Position numbers and translations under genes: made by a program. 64,000 nucleotides of DNA. It comes from Chiridota heheva. Its lineage: Eukaryota > Echinodermata > Holothuroidea > Apodida > Chiridotidae. The stretch is from contig JAIGNY010001510.1 in the NCBI GenBank assembly GCA_020152595.1, positions 2,961,501 to 3,025,500 on the forward strand, given 5' to 3'. Positions 35,781 to 48,799 of the stretch are shown here, piece after piece. Numbering within the stretch: position 1 is the first letter of the stretch; each line of letters begins with the position of its first letter. A model generated the notes under the pieces. The model was not told the origin of the DNA. It did no database searches and worked only from the letters and a program-made list of their open reading frames with translations.

Positions 35781-37216
35781 AGGGATGTTTTGGAGAGCCC
35801 AGGCTCATTTCCTGTTGTTAAAAATGTCAACAATTGAGAGAAACATTTTTTTGGGACGTGGTGGGGGGAGGGGGTGGGCAAAGAGAGGAAAGAAACAAAA
35901 CTTTCAGTCTTGAGTGCATGCACTTGCATGGATTCCCCACCTAACTCTTGCCATGGTGAAGAATCCCTTAAGATATTGCCAGTACATCACTGTGTACATG
36001 TATATGATATTTTGTAAGAATTTTTGCTCTTAATTATTCTGAAAATTTATGGATGATTATTCATGTTACTAGTTTAAATGTATGCTTTCACATCTTTTCT
36101 TTTTGTGGGAGTCTTTTCGATTAAAAAAATCTGTAAGAACAAGTGTCTGAAATCTGTGGATACTTTTAGAAGCTCTGTACATATCTTCAGATGTGAAGAA
36201 AGGATTTGTGTCTAAGAAATGGTGTGATCAGAGTATGATTGTATATTAGTATGGTAATCTCTGAATATCAGCAACAATTTTGATGTGATTATGTAAATTG
36301 AATTACTCTGCACTTCCAGTTGTCATAGCAACCATTATCCCAGTCGAAGCCATGGGAAGCAGTGTTTCAAGTATAATTGTGATGAATGTGACAGTGGCAC
36401 CAAGTATCCTCGAATCAGAACATTCTGCTATATTTCATTTTAAATTTGATGATGTTGATATTGGTTTTATTGATGCATTGTTTTAGTATATCAACCCAAT
36501 GCTCGTTTCCTAATCTACAAGTGGGTAGTTAAATTGAATTTAGCCCACAAGAGAGCATTCCATAAAAGAGTTGCTTTTGAAATATCGGAATGGATCTTCC
36601 ATAGACCTCTGAAGGTTGCCATTTGATTTGATTTCTTGTGAGCTTTCTAAAATTTCATTTCTGGTGTCAGAACTTGAGTATGGTAATGTGTTGTTGGACG
36701 ATCTTTGGTTAATGCACACATACACATTAGGGAGCAATGGCCGTGCGAGAACATCTTTGCCGGGGGAAGAGGGGAAAATGTGTTACCATAGGGGCGGAGG
36801 GCACATTGAAATAAAATAAACCTGGAAATCTCACCCATGCAAATTTTTGTGAGGGCAAAGCATTCCCATGTGTGATATTTCCTTCTGTGCCTTCTTTAGT
36901 TAAGACTTGATTAATTTGATAGAGCCTCAAGGGGGACATTCTCCCTGGTACCCATAGCTCCACCATACCACAAAACTTGTGCTGGAATGGCACCCAGTAC
37001 CCTATTTTTTACCCACTGGGCCATTAGTTTTTCTTGAGAATCTTGCTCTGATTTAGTGTAATCTGGCATCAGCAACAAAGACCAGTAACAATTTTTCTGA
37101 CGTATTTTGTATGCATTCATGATTTCAAAACGATTCCTAAATTTTGCAATAAAAAAAAAAGAAAAATTCCCTGCATTCAAATTCTCTTTCTTCTTTGGCT
37201 TTATACATCATCTAGG

Positions 37217-37440
37217 TATCTTAAAGGATGAGTTCAGTGGTCAAACATGTCCCTCTTATAACAAAAAGGACTTCAAAAGAAACAAAATGGTGAAGAAAGC
37301 ATTCAAAAATCGTATTCCATTAGGAGATATACAAGTGTAAAGCTCTGTCTTATCTGTGTAAAAATGACTGGTGTAGTAAGTCTTTCTGGAAAGTTGCCAT
37401 CTTCATCCTCACATTCATCAATTGTTAATGTATTTTATAC
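37217..37440. mobile_element. TTAAAGG-ended MITE half
   Basis: Starts ttaaaggatgagttcagtgg at 37217 and runs through aaaagaaacaaaatggt, ccattaggagatatacaag and ctgtgtaaaaatgactggtg, matching the arms of the element at 35300-35780. The opposite arm is missing; a LINE fragment follows at 37455. Confidence 0.6.
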
Positions 37441-37454
37441 ATTAACATTTATCA

Positions 37455-37965
37455 ATATCGCAAAATAATAACAAACCCCACAACATCCAGCCCACCATTC
37501 TGGCCAAACCCACTATCCACAATCTCTCTCGTATAGACAACATCCACACTACCTGTCTTAGAATAGGTCACCCTTACCTTACTCACTCCCACCTCCATAC
37601 TGACTCCCCTCACTCCTCTGCAACAATTGTCATTTCCCGTCACAGTTCACCATGTCCTCCTTGCCTGCCCCCTGTACAACCTCCCCAGAGTTTCTCTCAT
37701 CCCTTACAAGTCCATAGCTGAGCTCTTCAACACCCCCGCCGTATAAAATGATCTCTTTCCTTCATCATGCCTCCTCCTACAACCATATTTAGTCCTCCTC
37801 TCCCACCCCCTCTTGCGATCCCAGCTTCATGGCCTGTTGTACTTCTCTCAGACTTCTCCTATTTTCTTTTCTTCAATCTGGAATGATCTAACCTCTCGGG
37901 CACAATTTGACCCTTGCTGTCGTGGTGCCGTTAAACCCTCATCAAACAATAAAACAAACATTAAT
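37455..37965 (+). mobile_element. LINE 3' fragment (RNase H-bearing family), copy c
   Basis: Parallels copy b from ccacaacatccagcccac (37475) to the 3' block gtgccgttaaaccctcatc and an A-rich tail near 37962. Peptide remnants such as the RIGHPYLTHSHL-like block are broken by frameshifts. The 219-codon open frame on - (37848-38507) is antisense noise over this fragment and the adjoining repeat. Confidence 0.85.
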
Positions 37966-38279
37966 TTAGTTAAGAAGTTATGCTTAGGTGATTGGCAGGG
38001 TGAATGAGGGGTGCTGATGAATAGGATAAGTGCGGGCCTGGGAGTGAGACAATGGAGGAGAGGGTAAATGAGGGCAAAACTAGATGTTGAACATACATAC
38101 AAGATTACCAAAAGGGTCAGCCTTGGCAAATAGTTGAGCTGTAGAAGGTTGTTAAGCTGGACAATGGGGCTTGGGACAGAGTTGTAGGAAGCAAGGGGAG
38201 TCATAAAACTGCCCCAAGCCCTTGAGAGGCTTTCAAGGTATCGGTCACATTTCTTCCCTGTTGGGAGGTAGAATTGGGA

Positions 38280-38560
38280 AATTATTAACATTAAAATTGA
38301 AGGAAAAATTTGTATAATTATTTGAACTGAAGAAAAAAAAATTGAATATGAAGGAATTTTCCGATAATTGAAGAAATTTTCTGAAAATTGTAGAAAATTT
38401 TCTGTAAATAGAAGGAAATTACACAAAAATGAAGGAAATTTCCTGAATATTGAAGAAATATCCCCAAAAGGAAAGATTTTTCTGAAAAATTGCAGGAGAA
38501 TTCTCAATTAGCAGCAACATTTTATGGAAACCTAATTTATCAGTGCAATTTTTCTAAGCA
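38280..38560. repeat. Degenerate AT-rich repeat (gaaggaaatt) with shared tail
   Basis: Loose copies of tgaaggaaattt/tgaagaaattttc ending in attgcaggaga, aattagcagcaacatttta, tggaaa. It shares this ending with 26930-27520. A second copy of a dispersed repeat. Confidence 0.6.
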
Positions 38561-41500
38561 GGAAATGTTGAGGGTTCTTTCCCTCCCCCCTCCCGAGAGG
38601 TGACCCTTCCTTCACTCCTAGTTGCAGCAGTTTGTAGGAGTCGGACTAGTGACAATGACCTGAAAAATCGTTATCTTTAAGCATGTATTTACCTAATAAA
38701 GCGAATTTGGTCTTGATCTTTATTTACAGAAAAGTCTCAAAAATGTATGTTTTTGTTTGATCTGTTTTACCTCCATGCAGTGGCTCAACTAGAGGTCTGT
38801 GGGCCGTGTGGAATTAAGGGTTCGGGGCCCTATAACCTGATAACAAATATATTGCAGTGTCATTGCTTGGGCCCTTCAAATCTTGATTTTTGCTCGGGAG
38901 GCCCGTGGGGTTTATCCACCCATCCTACTTTTTTTTTTAGCTCCACTGCCTCCATGCTTTGATATATAAACCATCATCTCTCACAGCATTACATAATTTT
39001 ACATGTAAATAAAATTGACTTTAGATTAGCCATATCTTTGAAAGTAAAAAAATTTAAAAACAAAATTTTGATTGTTGTAATTATAGCTCACAGTTCAAGA
39101 ACCAATCATGCCATGTTACCACAGCTCTTTAATTCAGCATACTGAAGAGCTGTTATTGAATCAATTCCAAGAAACGTGAGATGTTTCACAGTTTATTGTT
39201 TGCTGCCATATGTCAACCATGTCAACCTGATATGTATTGGAATGATGGCAAAATACAATTTGCATTGATGAATACACTTTACAGGATTGGTTTATGTCAG
39301 TTTAGGGTTTGAATAAGAATTGACTGACAGTTCCCCAAGTAGTTCTGTTGGATATAATCAGGGCCATCTCAGCCAGAAAGTGGAGGGGAATGGCTTCTTA
39401 TCTACAAAGTGTGTGTGGGTGGGGGAGGGAGCAGGACAAAAAATACATTTTCTCCACATTATACTGAATTTTTAAAATCATGCTGAAAATTATGTCCCCC
39501 TCCCCCAGGAGTTACAGCCTTGACTTTAATGCCAGGTTTGCCAGCCATATGACCCTGATATTGATCAATATATAATATGCCGCTGAAGCTTAAACTTTAA
39601 ATTCTGTACAGAATAGTCTTTAAATTACATCAAAAGAACCTGTCATTTCTGATCATCTGATGGCTAATCAAAATTGGAGTAACTCTTAATATGCGAAAGT
39701 TGTGATGATGTACGAAAGAGAGGACAGCTGAAAATGTGAATTTAATTCTTTAAAATTTCTGTCCTAATATCAGTCACTAAAAATGTTTAGCCTTTTTTCT
39801 CCTGCTAAATTTGGATTGGGGGTAAGATGGATATTGAAAACTTCTGTGTTATATGCAACTGCTCCCATTCAAGTAAAGTTGGTGGAGGTTTCAAAAACAA
39901 AACAAAATAAGAAAAGGAAATTCATTACATAAGGAAATAACCATCCTTAGGAGGAATGGTCCATCGATCATTCATTGGTTTTGCGCTAAGTCCTCCCAAG
40001 CATATAATTTATATTTAGGCTCAGCCAAGGACTCATCTGATTCGCTTCACTGAACAGCAGTTTTGTGGCTTGAGCCCCAGATGTATGACCTATTGTGTAC
40101 AATGTAACAGTAGCTGGTTACTAACAAGTGAACTGTGAATAGACTAAGAAGATGCTGTCAGCTAAGAAGGCATAGATTACCTCTGTGTTGTGTATGGTGT
40201 AACAATAGCTGGATGCTAGTCAATGAATTGTGAAGTCTCTTGGGTTGAATGGTGTGGATTACCCCTGATTTGGAGAAAATCAAGGGTGTGGGGTTGGAGG
40301 AGTCTTAAGGGCCAAAAATTCTTAATGGGTTTTTCTATTTATTATAATAAGACCCTAAATTTAAAATGCTGTAACCAATTTTGATGAATCTTTTTGCTAT
40401 TTTCATGTTTTAAAGCAAATTTTCTTCCAATAAATTCTGCCCTAAGTTGTTTCTATAACTTGCAGATGTTTAACAAGTTCAATTCATACTTCTGTGAAGT
40501 AAGCTAGTGATAATCAACATTTAACATCACAGCCATAATGACTCATTTATATCAAAGCATAATTTGATTGTTTTGGGCATTCTGTACTTGTTACTGTTGA
40601 TTATGTTTCTGCGCTGATCTCACCAACCTGTTGGAAGTATTAAAGTTTAACACAAATATTATCTCCACCAGCTGTTGAGCTCAGCAGTGTGAATCATTTC
40701 AGCTCTTCATACTGCGTTATTTTGATTATTGATTTGATTGCCTAGAATATAAAGGACCCTGGGATGCATATGAAATCATTGTCTGTTCTTCTGAGGCATT
40801 TGTTTGATAAGTCTGCTTTGTAATCATCATTGTATTAAAGTACCATGTCTCTTTTACGAACTGTGTCCAGAAGTTATATGAACCAAATTTCAGGGTGCTG
40901 TTAATATTTCTGTATAAGAAGCTTATGAGCTATACGTGTAACAATTGATACATTAAACATACAATCAGCAGTAAGATGTAGCACGCACAGGGATGGCAGA
41001 ACCAAGGAGGCTACGGTGGCCAATGCCCCTTTGTTCTTGAGTTAAGGGGCAGACAGGACAAGAGGTGCCCTTTTAAAAGTAATATGAAATTATTCTAGGT
41101 CATTTAGGCTTGAAAACAAATCAAAATTCTCTCACAAATCCTACATAGATGATTAGCTATGGCATACATTTTGTATTTATTTGACACTGCTCATTTCTAA
41201 AAAATTCCCCCTTGCCCCAAATTCCTTCTGCCAACCCTGATTATGCTACCTTTAGGTGATCAAACTGCCAATGCACAACTATGAAACAAATTGACTAGAA
41301 ATGTACAGATTTTGATCAATCTCAGAAAAATTTGTGTGCACTGTGATGGCACTTTTGCACCTTATTTGCAATTAAGCGGCAGTGGAATGAAAACAAATTA
41401 TTTGGGGGCAAGGAGGGGGGGGGGGGGGGGCTGAAATGGCCAATGAATTTTCTGAAGCCGAAGCTGAAGGTATGAGGTCTGGTGGGGTTCAGGGAGCCCC

Positions 41501-41855
41501 CAGTTCCACCACCACTGTTGCAACATTAGTTTTGGCATATGCATGGTAGACTTATTCCAGACATCCATATCCCTGATTGGTCAGATCTTTGGTGCTGTCT
41601 GCGTTTTACAGGTTTGCCATAAAGTTTCAGCGAACTTTAAGGGCCATCTGTCATGATTAAAATGTAGTGGCGTATATTTTATACCAAAGCAATTCTGATT
41701 GGCCTATCAATGTAAGTGCATGTTATTCCATTGTGTTTCGACCAATCAAAACACAATTTGAAATATATCTACCTCGACATTACAGACTCTTAACTGGCCT
41801 TTAACTAGAACATTTTTGAGTTCCTGCAACAAAGAAGGGCCCCAAGGAGCTCAAT

Positions 41856-42367
41856 TTAAAGGAGACATAAAGTCTGACATAAATCCTTATTTCATATGAT
41901 AGAATTACAAGTTTCATACCCCCTTAAGCAATCTAACACAATTTGTATAATTATTAAAAACTTTAAAATGCAATTGGGAAATTCTACTACTAATTAGTAC
42001 TATGGGAGCTGCCATTTTGATTTTAAAACCTGCAGATTACGATATCATCAGCCCAGCAGGATAGGATATGTTGGAATGCTTTGTATTTCTTTATAGTCTA
42101 TCTCAAGATTTCTAAGTTTATATGAGAAGAAAAAAAATTCTTATGTAAGGGTCAAGTAATTTTTTGTGTACACCTAAAATTAACAAAACATTCTGTTAAA
42201 ACTTTGTGTCATATCATTTTGGAATACAAACTTTGTGTCAACTTTAAATATGAATAACTTGAGATAGAAATAAGATTTTGACTTGCTGTTTTTGGTATTT
42301 GGTTAAGATGTGTATCCTCCTCTATAATGTGAAATAATGATTGTATCAGACTTTATGTCTCCTTTAA
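41856..42367. mobile_element. TTAA-flanked MITE, 512 bp, near-perfect terminal inverted repeats
   Basis: The left end TTAAAGGAGACATAAAGTC and the right end GACTTTATGTCTCCTTTAA are exact reverse complements, and the TTAA at each end (41856-41859, 42364-42367) fits a TTAA target duplication. No coding sequence. The TTAAAGG end motif is that of T2-type MITEs known from frogs; TTAA targets are also used by piggyBac and Kolobok. Confidence 0.85.
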
Positions 42368-42531
42368 GCAGGTTTCACCCCACATTTAGCAAATGAAGGT
42401 TACTATGAGCTTTCAGTATGCCCTGTGAGCTTCAAGCGATCTCCAAATTTTATAACTACTTCTTAGAGTTGCATGTTAAGTGCTTTACAGTTTGAGCTGT
42501 GTATTATAATGCCAACTGTTGATTGGTTGTG

Positions 42532-43391
42532 AGGTGCAGTGGCTCAGTGTTTAAATGAATATTCCCATGTTTTTTCGTAACCTTTTATAAGAAAGAGAAC
42601 AAATTTAGATACAATTTAGTACAAGAATCATGTTGATATGTAATTCCTATCAGGAGATATTCAAATTTTAAGGTTCACAAAAAATGCCAATAAATGAATA
42701 GGAAAAGGCTCACTATGACATCACAGCAACACATCCTCCCACAAAGTTGATGTATTTCATTAAAATCTATCATCCTTTTTTGTTAGTTTTTTTATTAGTT
42801 TTTTTTATTAATTTATATACATTGCCAAATGTACCCTACTTCAATAACTTTTGGGAAAATTGATTTTACTTATATAGAAACAACCACTTAACGTTCAAAG
42901 AAACAACTAATGTTTAAAGAAATACATAAACATTTGCAATGGAATTGTCTCTATGACATCATCAAACACGAATTTATCCTAATGTACAAAAACTTTAAAA
43001 TGCAATTGGGAAATCTTTAAAAATCCATATCTCCTGAACGGAATATGATATCAACCTGATTTTTGTACCAAATTGGCTCTAGAAGTATGTTCTTTCAAAT
43101 GAAATTTTACAAAAAACCATGGGAATATTCCTTTAATTAAAGAGTCACGCTCATATTTGAAAGGTACAGGGTTAGATTCCTGGTGCACTACATTGTGTCC
43201 TTGAGCAAGACACTTTTACTCTATTTGCTTCAGTCCACTCTGCTGTAAAATGAGTACCAGCACTGCTGGGGAGTTAACCTGCGATGGACTGGTGTCCCGT
43301 CCAGGGGGAATAATGTACTCTCATCACTTGTGTCATTGAAACCAGGGATAAGCGCCGGCTTGATGAACCTAATGGCTTGGATGGATGTAGC
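42532..43391 (+). mobile_element. SINE-1 copy, split by a MITE
   Basis: The head gaggtgcagtggctcagtg (A-box region, 42531-42549) is separated from the rest (43137-43391: gagtcacgctcatatttgaa, the B-box gggttagattcc, tgtccttgagcaagacactt, the tail atggcttggatggatg) by a MITE at 42551-43136. When joined, the order matches the intact copy at 58969-59220. Confidence 0.8.
42551..43136. mobile_element. TTAA-flanked MITE, 586 bp, inside SINE-1
   Basis: TTAA at 42551-42554, then atgaatattcccatgttttt; the other end reads aaaaaccatgggaatattcc then TTTAA (TTAA 43133-43136). The termini are inverted repeats with few mismatches. It interrupts SINE-1 between its A and B boxes. Confidence 0.8.
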
Positions 43392-45904
43392 TTAAGTTGA
43401 TTGGTTGGTTTGAAACTGCAAAGTAGGTTGCTTTATGGCTTGAGGCCATTTCTTGTTTTATATTTAACGTTCAGCTGCCTTAAATAAATGTAGTCTTGGG
43501 AGGACAGTCTTGGGACTGAGAGCAGCATAGGAAGGGGAAAGGGATTGTAACTACATAGGCAAAACCCATTGTAGATTTGAAAAGCCCAATTTTTCATAGA
43601 ATCTGATTATTTATATCATGGTGTGGAAAGGAAATTTAGTTACTGAAAACTGAACAAAAGTGATAAACTTCAAATGTCAGTCATCTATATCTCTGTTCAC
43701 TTTGGAGTAAGATGTACGTTACAAACAAAATTATATCCCTGGATAAATGTCAAAGTTTTGACTGTAAAATCCATTATACGAAAGTTGTTTTTATAAAAGT
43801 ACGGTCGAAAACATTCCTCCTTGTCTAGGATGCCAAGAGGATGAAATTTGGGGTAATCATGCATAACCCAAACCACCTGCTTGTAAGTCCTATTTTCTCA
43901 GCACCATTTCAAGTGGTTGTCATGGTTATTCTGGACAAATTTTGCTTCAGAAGTCTGTAGATCGTGCTTTTACATGCATCAACTTAGACACTGAGAAAAG
44001 ATAGGATAATTACATTAAACGTCACCATTGCTCAAGCTGTTTGGAAGCTTAATAACATCATAAGGATCATTTGCATATTGGAGTGCGCTAGTAAAATTCT
44101 TAGCTTTTTGGTGACTTAATAATTTTTGTATACGTGCAAAAAATTCTCACCCATGTGGAAAGTCTCGCTGCTTCAGGAATAAGAAAGTGTACCTATTAAG
44201 CTCAACGTTCCAGCATTTTATTTTGTTTCATTGTGTTGCGTTGATATGTCTTTCGCAAAAGTGAGTTTGTAGCAGAATTGCAGACGGTAACTGCATTAAC
44301 TGATGATTACTGTACCAGAGTTGCTATTGGGAGGATTTATTGAATTATAGATGCTGCTCCAGGATAAAATCTCATGCAGTGACTTGATTACAGCTCAACT
44401 TTTATTTGTCTTATTATTGTTATCAAAATTGTGTTTGAGAAAGTTTTGATTTTGTTTTATAAGCCAGTGTTTAAAAAAATAAATACACATTTTTGGAATT
44501 TTGCATAAAAATATGTCTTTGTTCTCTTAAAATATTTTTGAAATTTTTCCACAAAAAAATGTTTTCTTCTTTTAAAACATTTATGGAATTAGGCATTTTA
44601 AGAGAGATGAAGAAAATCATAAATAATGTAATGTCCTGTGATATAAACATAGATTATTAAGCAAGATCTTACAGATTCAAAAACCGGTAGCTCATCTAGT
44701 ATTAGGTCAATCCTACTGAATAAGTTTCTTAATGTTCCTGCAAGTTTCGAGTAAGTAGATTAATCAAGGGAGAAAAATGCATATAAAACTGTACTGAAAA
44801 ATGTTGGATGTTATATTTAATTGACTATACAGAAATGGAATATGCCGAGGGATCAGTTTAAAAATTGTGAATACATCTCAAAAACCCAGGGACTAATCCT
44901 CATGTCAGAATTCATAACACTACATATGTGTCTGTGCAGTGTTGTGTGCAGTCGTGCTACCTGTTAAATTGTTCATTGTTTTATCTAAAAAAGCAAATTT
45001 CCAGTGCTGCTTTACCTTGATATGTATATGAGCTGCCCTGGGATGCGACAAACATGAGGGTATGAATTGCAGCTGTTTCATTTTTAATGTGGAATCTTTA
45101 TATTAATTCTCTACTGGATTTGTTGTAACTGTTGATGTTCGCAGAGGATTTGCACAAGATATGGCAAAAGTAAGATTTTTTTGTTATAAATGTTTTGCAT
45201 TTAAGCTTATTTAAAAGATTGAAGTAAATAAGTACCGGACAAAGCTAATTGGTATTTCACAAGATCTTTGCAAGCTGAAGTTGATGCTTAATGGACTTAA
45301 GAATTTAAATGTTAGCTGTAAATGTTTACTGGGATAATTAGATTAGAGATAAAACTTGTGACAGAAGGAATTAGTGAGGGTGCAATATTTTGAAGTTTTT
45401 GTCGCATGTTAGTAACATTTACATATGTTCATTCCCTATGTACAGTCAGGTTTATACTATACTGGCCTGAGTGACAGAATTTAAGGGGAGGGGATTCAAT
45501 GAAAATTTCATCATAATCAGTTCCGTTTTGCATCAAAAATTTAAAGCATTTCCCTCCCCCTCCATCTTAGCCATGCATGCATGCTTTGAATAATAGCCAT
45601 GCATGCATGCTTCGAATAATAAGTATACAAGTAAGATCTAGGAAAAAAAGGTTTTAGCTTACAACCAGTAGCAAAGACCATGCTATGGACATTTAATATC
45701 TTAGAATGAGAATTCAACAAGTTGTAGTTTGGAAAAACAAAAGAGGTTGCGGTACATATTTAATTTCATGCATTTAAAGCACGTGTTCTATTTCATGAAA
45801 ATTTGTAGCATCCTAATTTTCAATTTTCATAGATAGATTTTTATTTGATGAAATAGCATAGCAAGGTTTTAACGGCTTGAAAGCATCCAGTGCTGGACAT
45901 TATA

Positions 45905-46033
45905 TTAAGACGGCCTCGGCCTTTGATAACCAGTTGTGAACTTACTGGTTGCAGACCCACCGGGATTCAAACCCGGGACGTGTAGGTGAGAGAATAAAGC
46001 ACTTACCACTACAACACGGAGGTCTGTAGAACA
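45905..46033 (-). mobile_element. SINE-2 copy, tRNA-derived, reversed
   Basis: Read on -: acctccgtgttgtagtgg, then cgtcccgggtttgaatcccg (B-box), gtgggtctgcaaccagt and caactggttatcaaagg. Same order as the copy at 17059-17239. Confidence 0.75.
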
Positions 46034-48799
46034 ATCATCCACCTACTATATCTGAAGTCACAAGTCTTCTCAATACTTGATCTCCCAAATTTGTTTCTGT
46101 ATATACCAGTAAGCCTTTTTGTACTCAACTAACTGTTTGTATGTTAATGCAAACATTAATGTTTATTTTTTGACATGACAATTCCAGGTTAAGCAAATTG
46201 CAGTTCAGTACAAAAAATACAGATTGGGAATAAGAGTGGAGACGGATTCATGAACATGTGTAGATTTCAAGTAAATTGTATGTCAGGCTAGTTTTTGCTG
46301 TAGAAAATGTATACAAGAGAACAGAATGCTGAATTGCAATAGAATGCACTTCTCAATTAGACTTACTGATATAATCCCAAATGAGGTCAGAACCATTGTA
46401 GGGCACATGCATATGTGGTGAAAAGTAGTGTCCTTGTCTGGTACTCTTTTGTGATTCATTTTATGTCCATGAAGGATGTGAATGAGATAAAAGGTTAGTG
46501 AAGGGTATATATAAACAAAGTAAGTTAGGGTTTAGGGGTGTGTGACAGGGAATGGAAATAAAAGTTGACAAGTTTTTGATAAAAATTTATAGGTGTGTGT
46601 GTGTCAAAACCAAACAAAATAAGCTAACTTGGCCTTTAAAATGCTGGTGTGTTGGAATGCTGCCATATGCGAATCTAATGGCCCCCAAGAAACCTAATTC
46701 ACGTACTTACAATATTGCTTTCCCATTGAACTTATAGGGGCCCTTTATTCTTGAGCCTTAGGGTGAATAGGGTGTAGCACTTGGTTGAATCTTAAATTGA
46801 TTTTAACATCTCAAGTTGCTATCGACATTAATGAACAGATATTATGGAGAAGTTGTCCAATTTAGACCTCAGTACTTTTCGAAGTTCCCTTCTTAGAAGT
46901 CAAGGACACCAGTCCACAACTTGTCCATTTGTTTTCACCATGTTAAGATTCAACACACTCATGCATATGTTTTTTATGCTTTCCTTCAATTATTCCCCTT
47001 TTAAAAGTAGAAGTGCCTCAATTTCGCACCACATCCATCGATCACACTTTTGAACAACCATGCATGATCCGATATACGCCAATTGCTAGGTTCATTATGT
47101 CCGCACTGTTGAGTATTTTTCGCTTGGCCAATCAAACTTGATCCTGTCAATATTTTCAGCACCGCCTCTTCACAAATATTTAATTACTTCTGCACAAGTT
47201 CTTTTATCCTTGAAGGGATGAAGCTGGAAATAAAAGCCATCAGACTATCTGAATGTGGCACCCGTCAAAAACAACTATTGAATAAATCAATAAGCATTAT
47301 GCAAAATGCGGTACAGTTTTTCACGCTTTGGTTCATCAAAATTGGTGATTTTGTGTCTCCGTAGGGGCACTAAAAACTTTTAAAAGGTTATCGAGATAAA
47401 AAATTAAATGTCAAGTAGTGATCTTGTAGTTTTAAACTTGAAAATTATTCCAGGCCGATAATTTAATCGTTGTTTCGAAGAACTATAAAGCCAATGAACT
47501 TTACCGTACGTGAATATCATTTTGGTTCAGAGCCTTCTTGTAGTTCTTGATTTTGTTGTTTAACAGTGAGGTGATAAATAGGGTTTTGAAATAGCTTGTC
47601 TGTGAACGCCTGCGAGTGAAATCACTATCAGTCCATTAGGACATTCTGTGCTGAAAACTACAAGTACTACAACATGTGTAACTTGAGAAGCCTGAAATTT
47701 CGAGTGGAGTTCTCTGAGGAAGAAGATTAATGTCTTTTTTGCAGGTCTTAGTGGGAGAGTTAAGATTATCTCAGTGAGATGAATTTCTTAGTTTAAGACA
47801 ATTATTTATGTGATGCACTTGAACTGCACGTTAGCTCTTCTCCACGTAGTTATCCATCTAGTTTCCATGGTGATGTAGCAAAAATCTTGGGAGCTAGAGG
47901 AGCAATGTATGAAACAAGGACACACCCAGTGGCAGCACCATGGCAAGATGGGGTCCAGGGGGAAGTAGGAGACCCCTAGCTGTCGGGAAAGCCTGAACCC
48001 CTGTCGGGGATGTGGTAAAATTCATCTGGGAATTATGAGTTAAAAGAGGTATTCTAACTTAACATCATGTCTAATATGTCTCAGAAAGCCTCAAATACCA
48101 CCAGAGCCGTCTTCCGGGAGTTGTGAATAACCCCCTGTACATTCCTTGGGACCCCTGTAGGGGGGCCAATGGCGTAGTGCCACCCCTGGACACACCATTT
48201 CTACACCCCATGCTACTCCCAAAGCTTGTTACTTGTATAAATTTAATGCCATGAATATAATGTTGGAGAATATTCACTACAAAAAAGTTTCCAATAGTAC
48301 CCAGTTTCCAACATTTAATTAACTCCTTTAACCATCCAAACAAACTTGACAGTGGTGATTACTTTTTGTGGTATATCCAAACATTCAAAACATTCTAAAT
48401 CATAAAACATAAGTTAAAGCTTTAATGTTTTAGCTTGCTTTGTTTCACAGGTCAATTTAAATTGAAAGTTTCTGACCTTACAGAAATGTACATAAAATCG
48501 TAGTTGATATACCCTTCATGTCACATTTGGAAACGATTTTGAACTGTCATGAACATTCATTTGCATATGCGAATAAACCTCAACTGATTTTTGTGAGGAC
48601 ATCGGGTTCATGATGCAAATACAGCTTAGTTTTTCACTGCATTTTATCCTTTTGCAGAAGCTTCTTCAAATGATTTTTTTAAGAAAGTTGCAAAGCTTGA
48701 AAATTGTTTATCTTGCTATTTTTTTATGAATATTTTTTTATGAGTAGTTTTGAAATTGATTTCCCATATGATATATGCTAAGTGAACCGTAATAAAGGG

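Noticed and set aside
36298-36486. 62-codon + frame with hydrophobic start
   Set aside because: No splice sites, no similarity I recognise, and near chance length in AT-rich DNA.
37848-38507. 219-codon frame on -
   Set aside because: Antisense of a LINE 3' end joined to AT-rich repeat; composition and content do not look like a protein gene.
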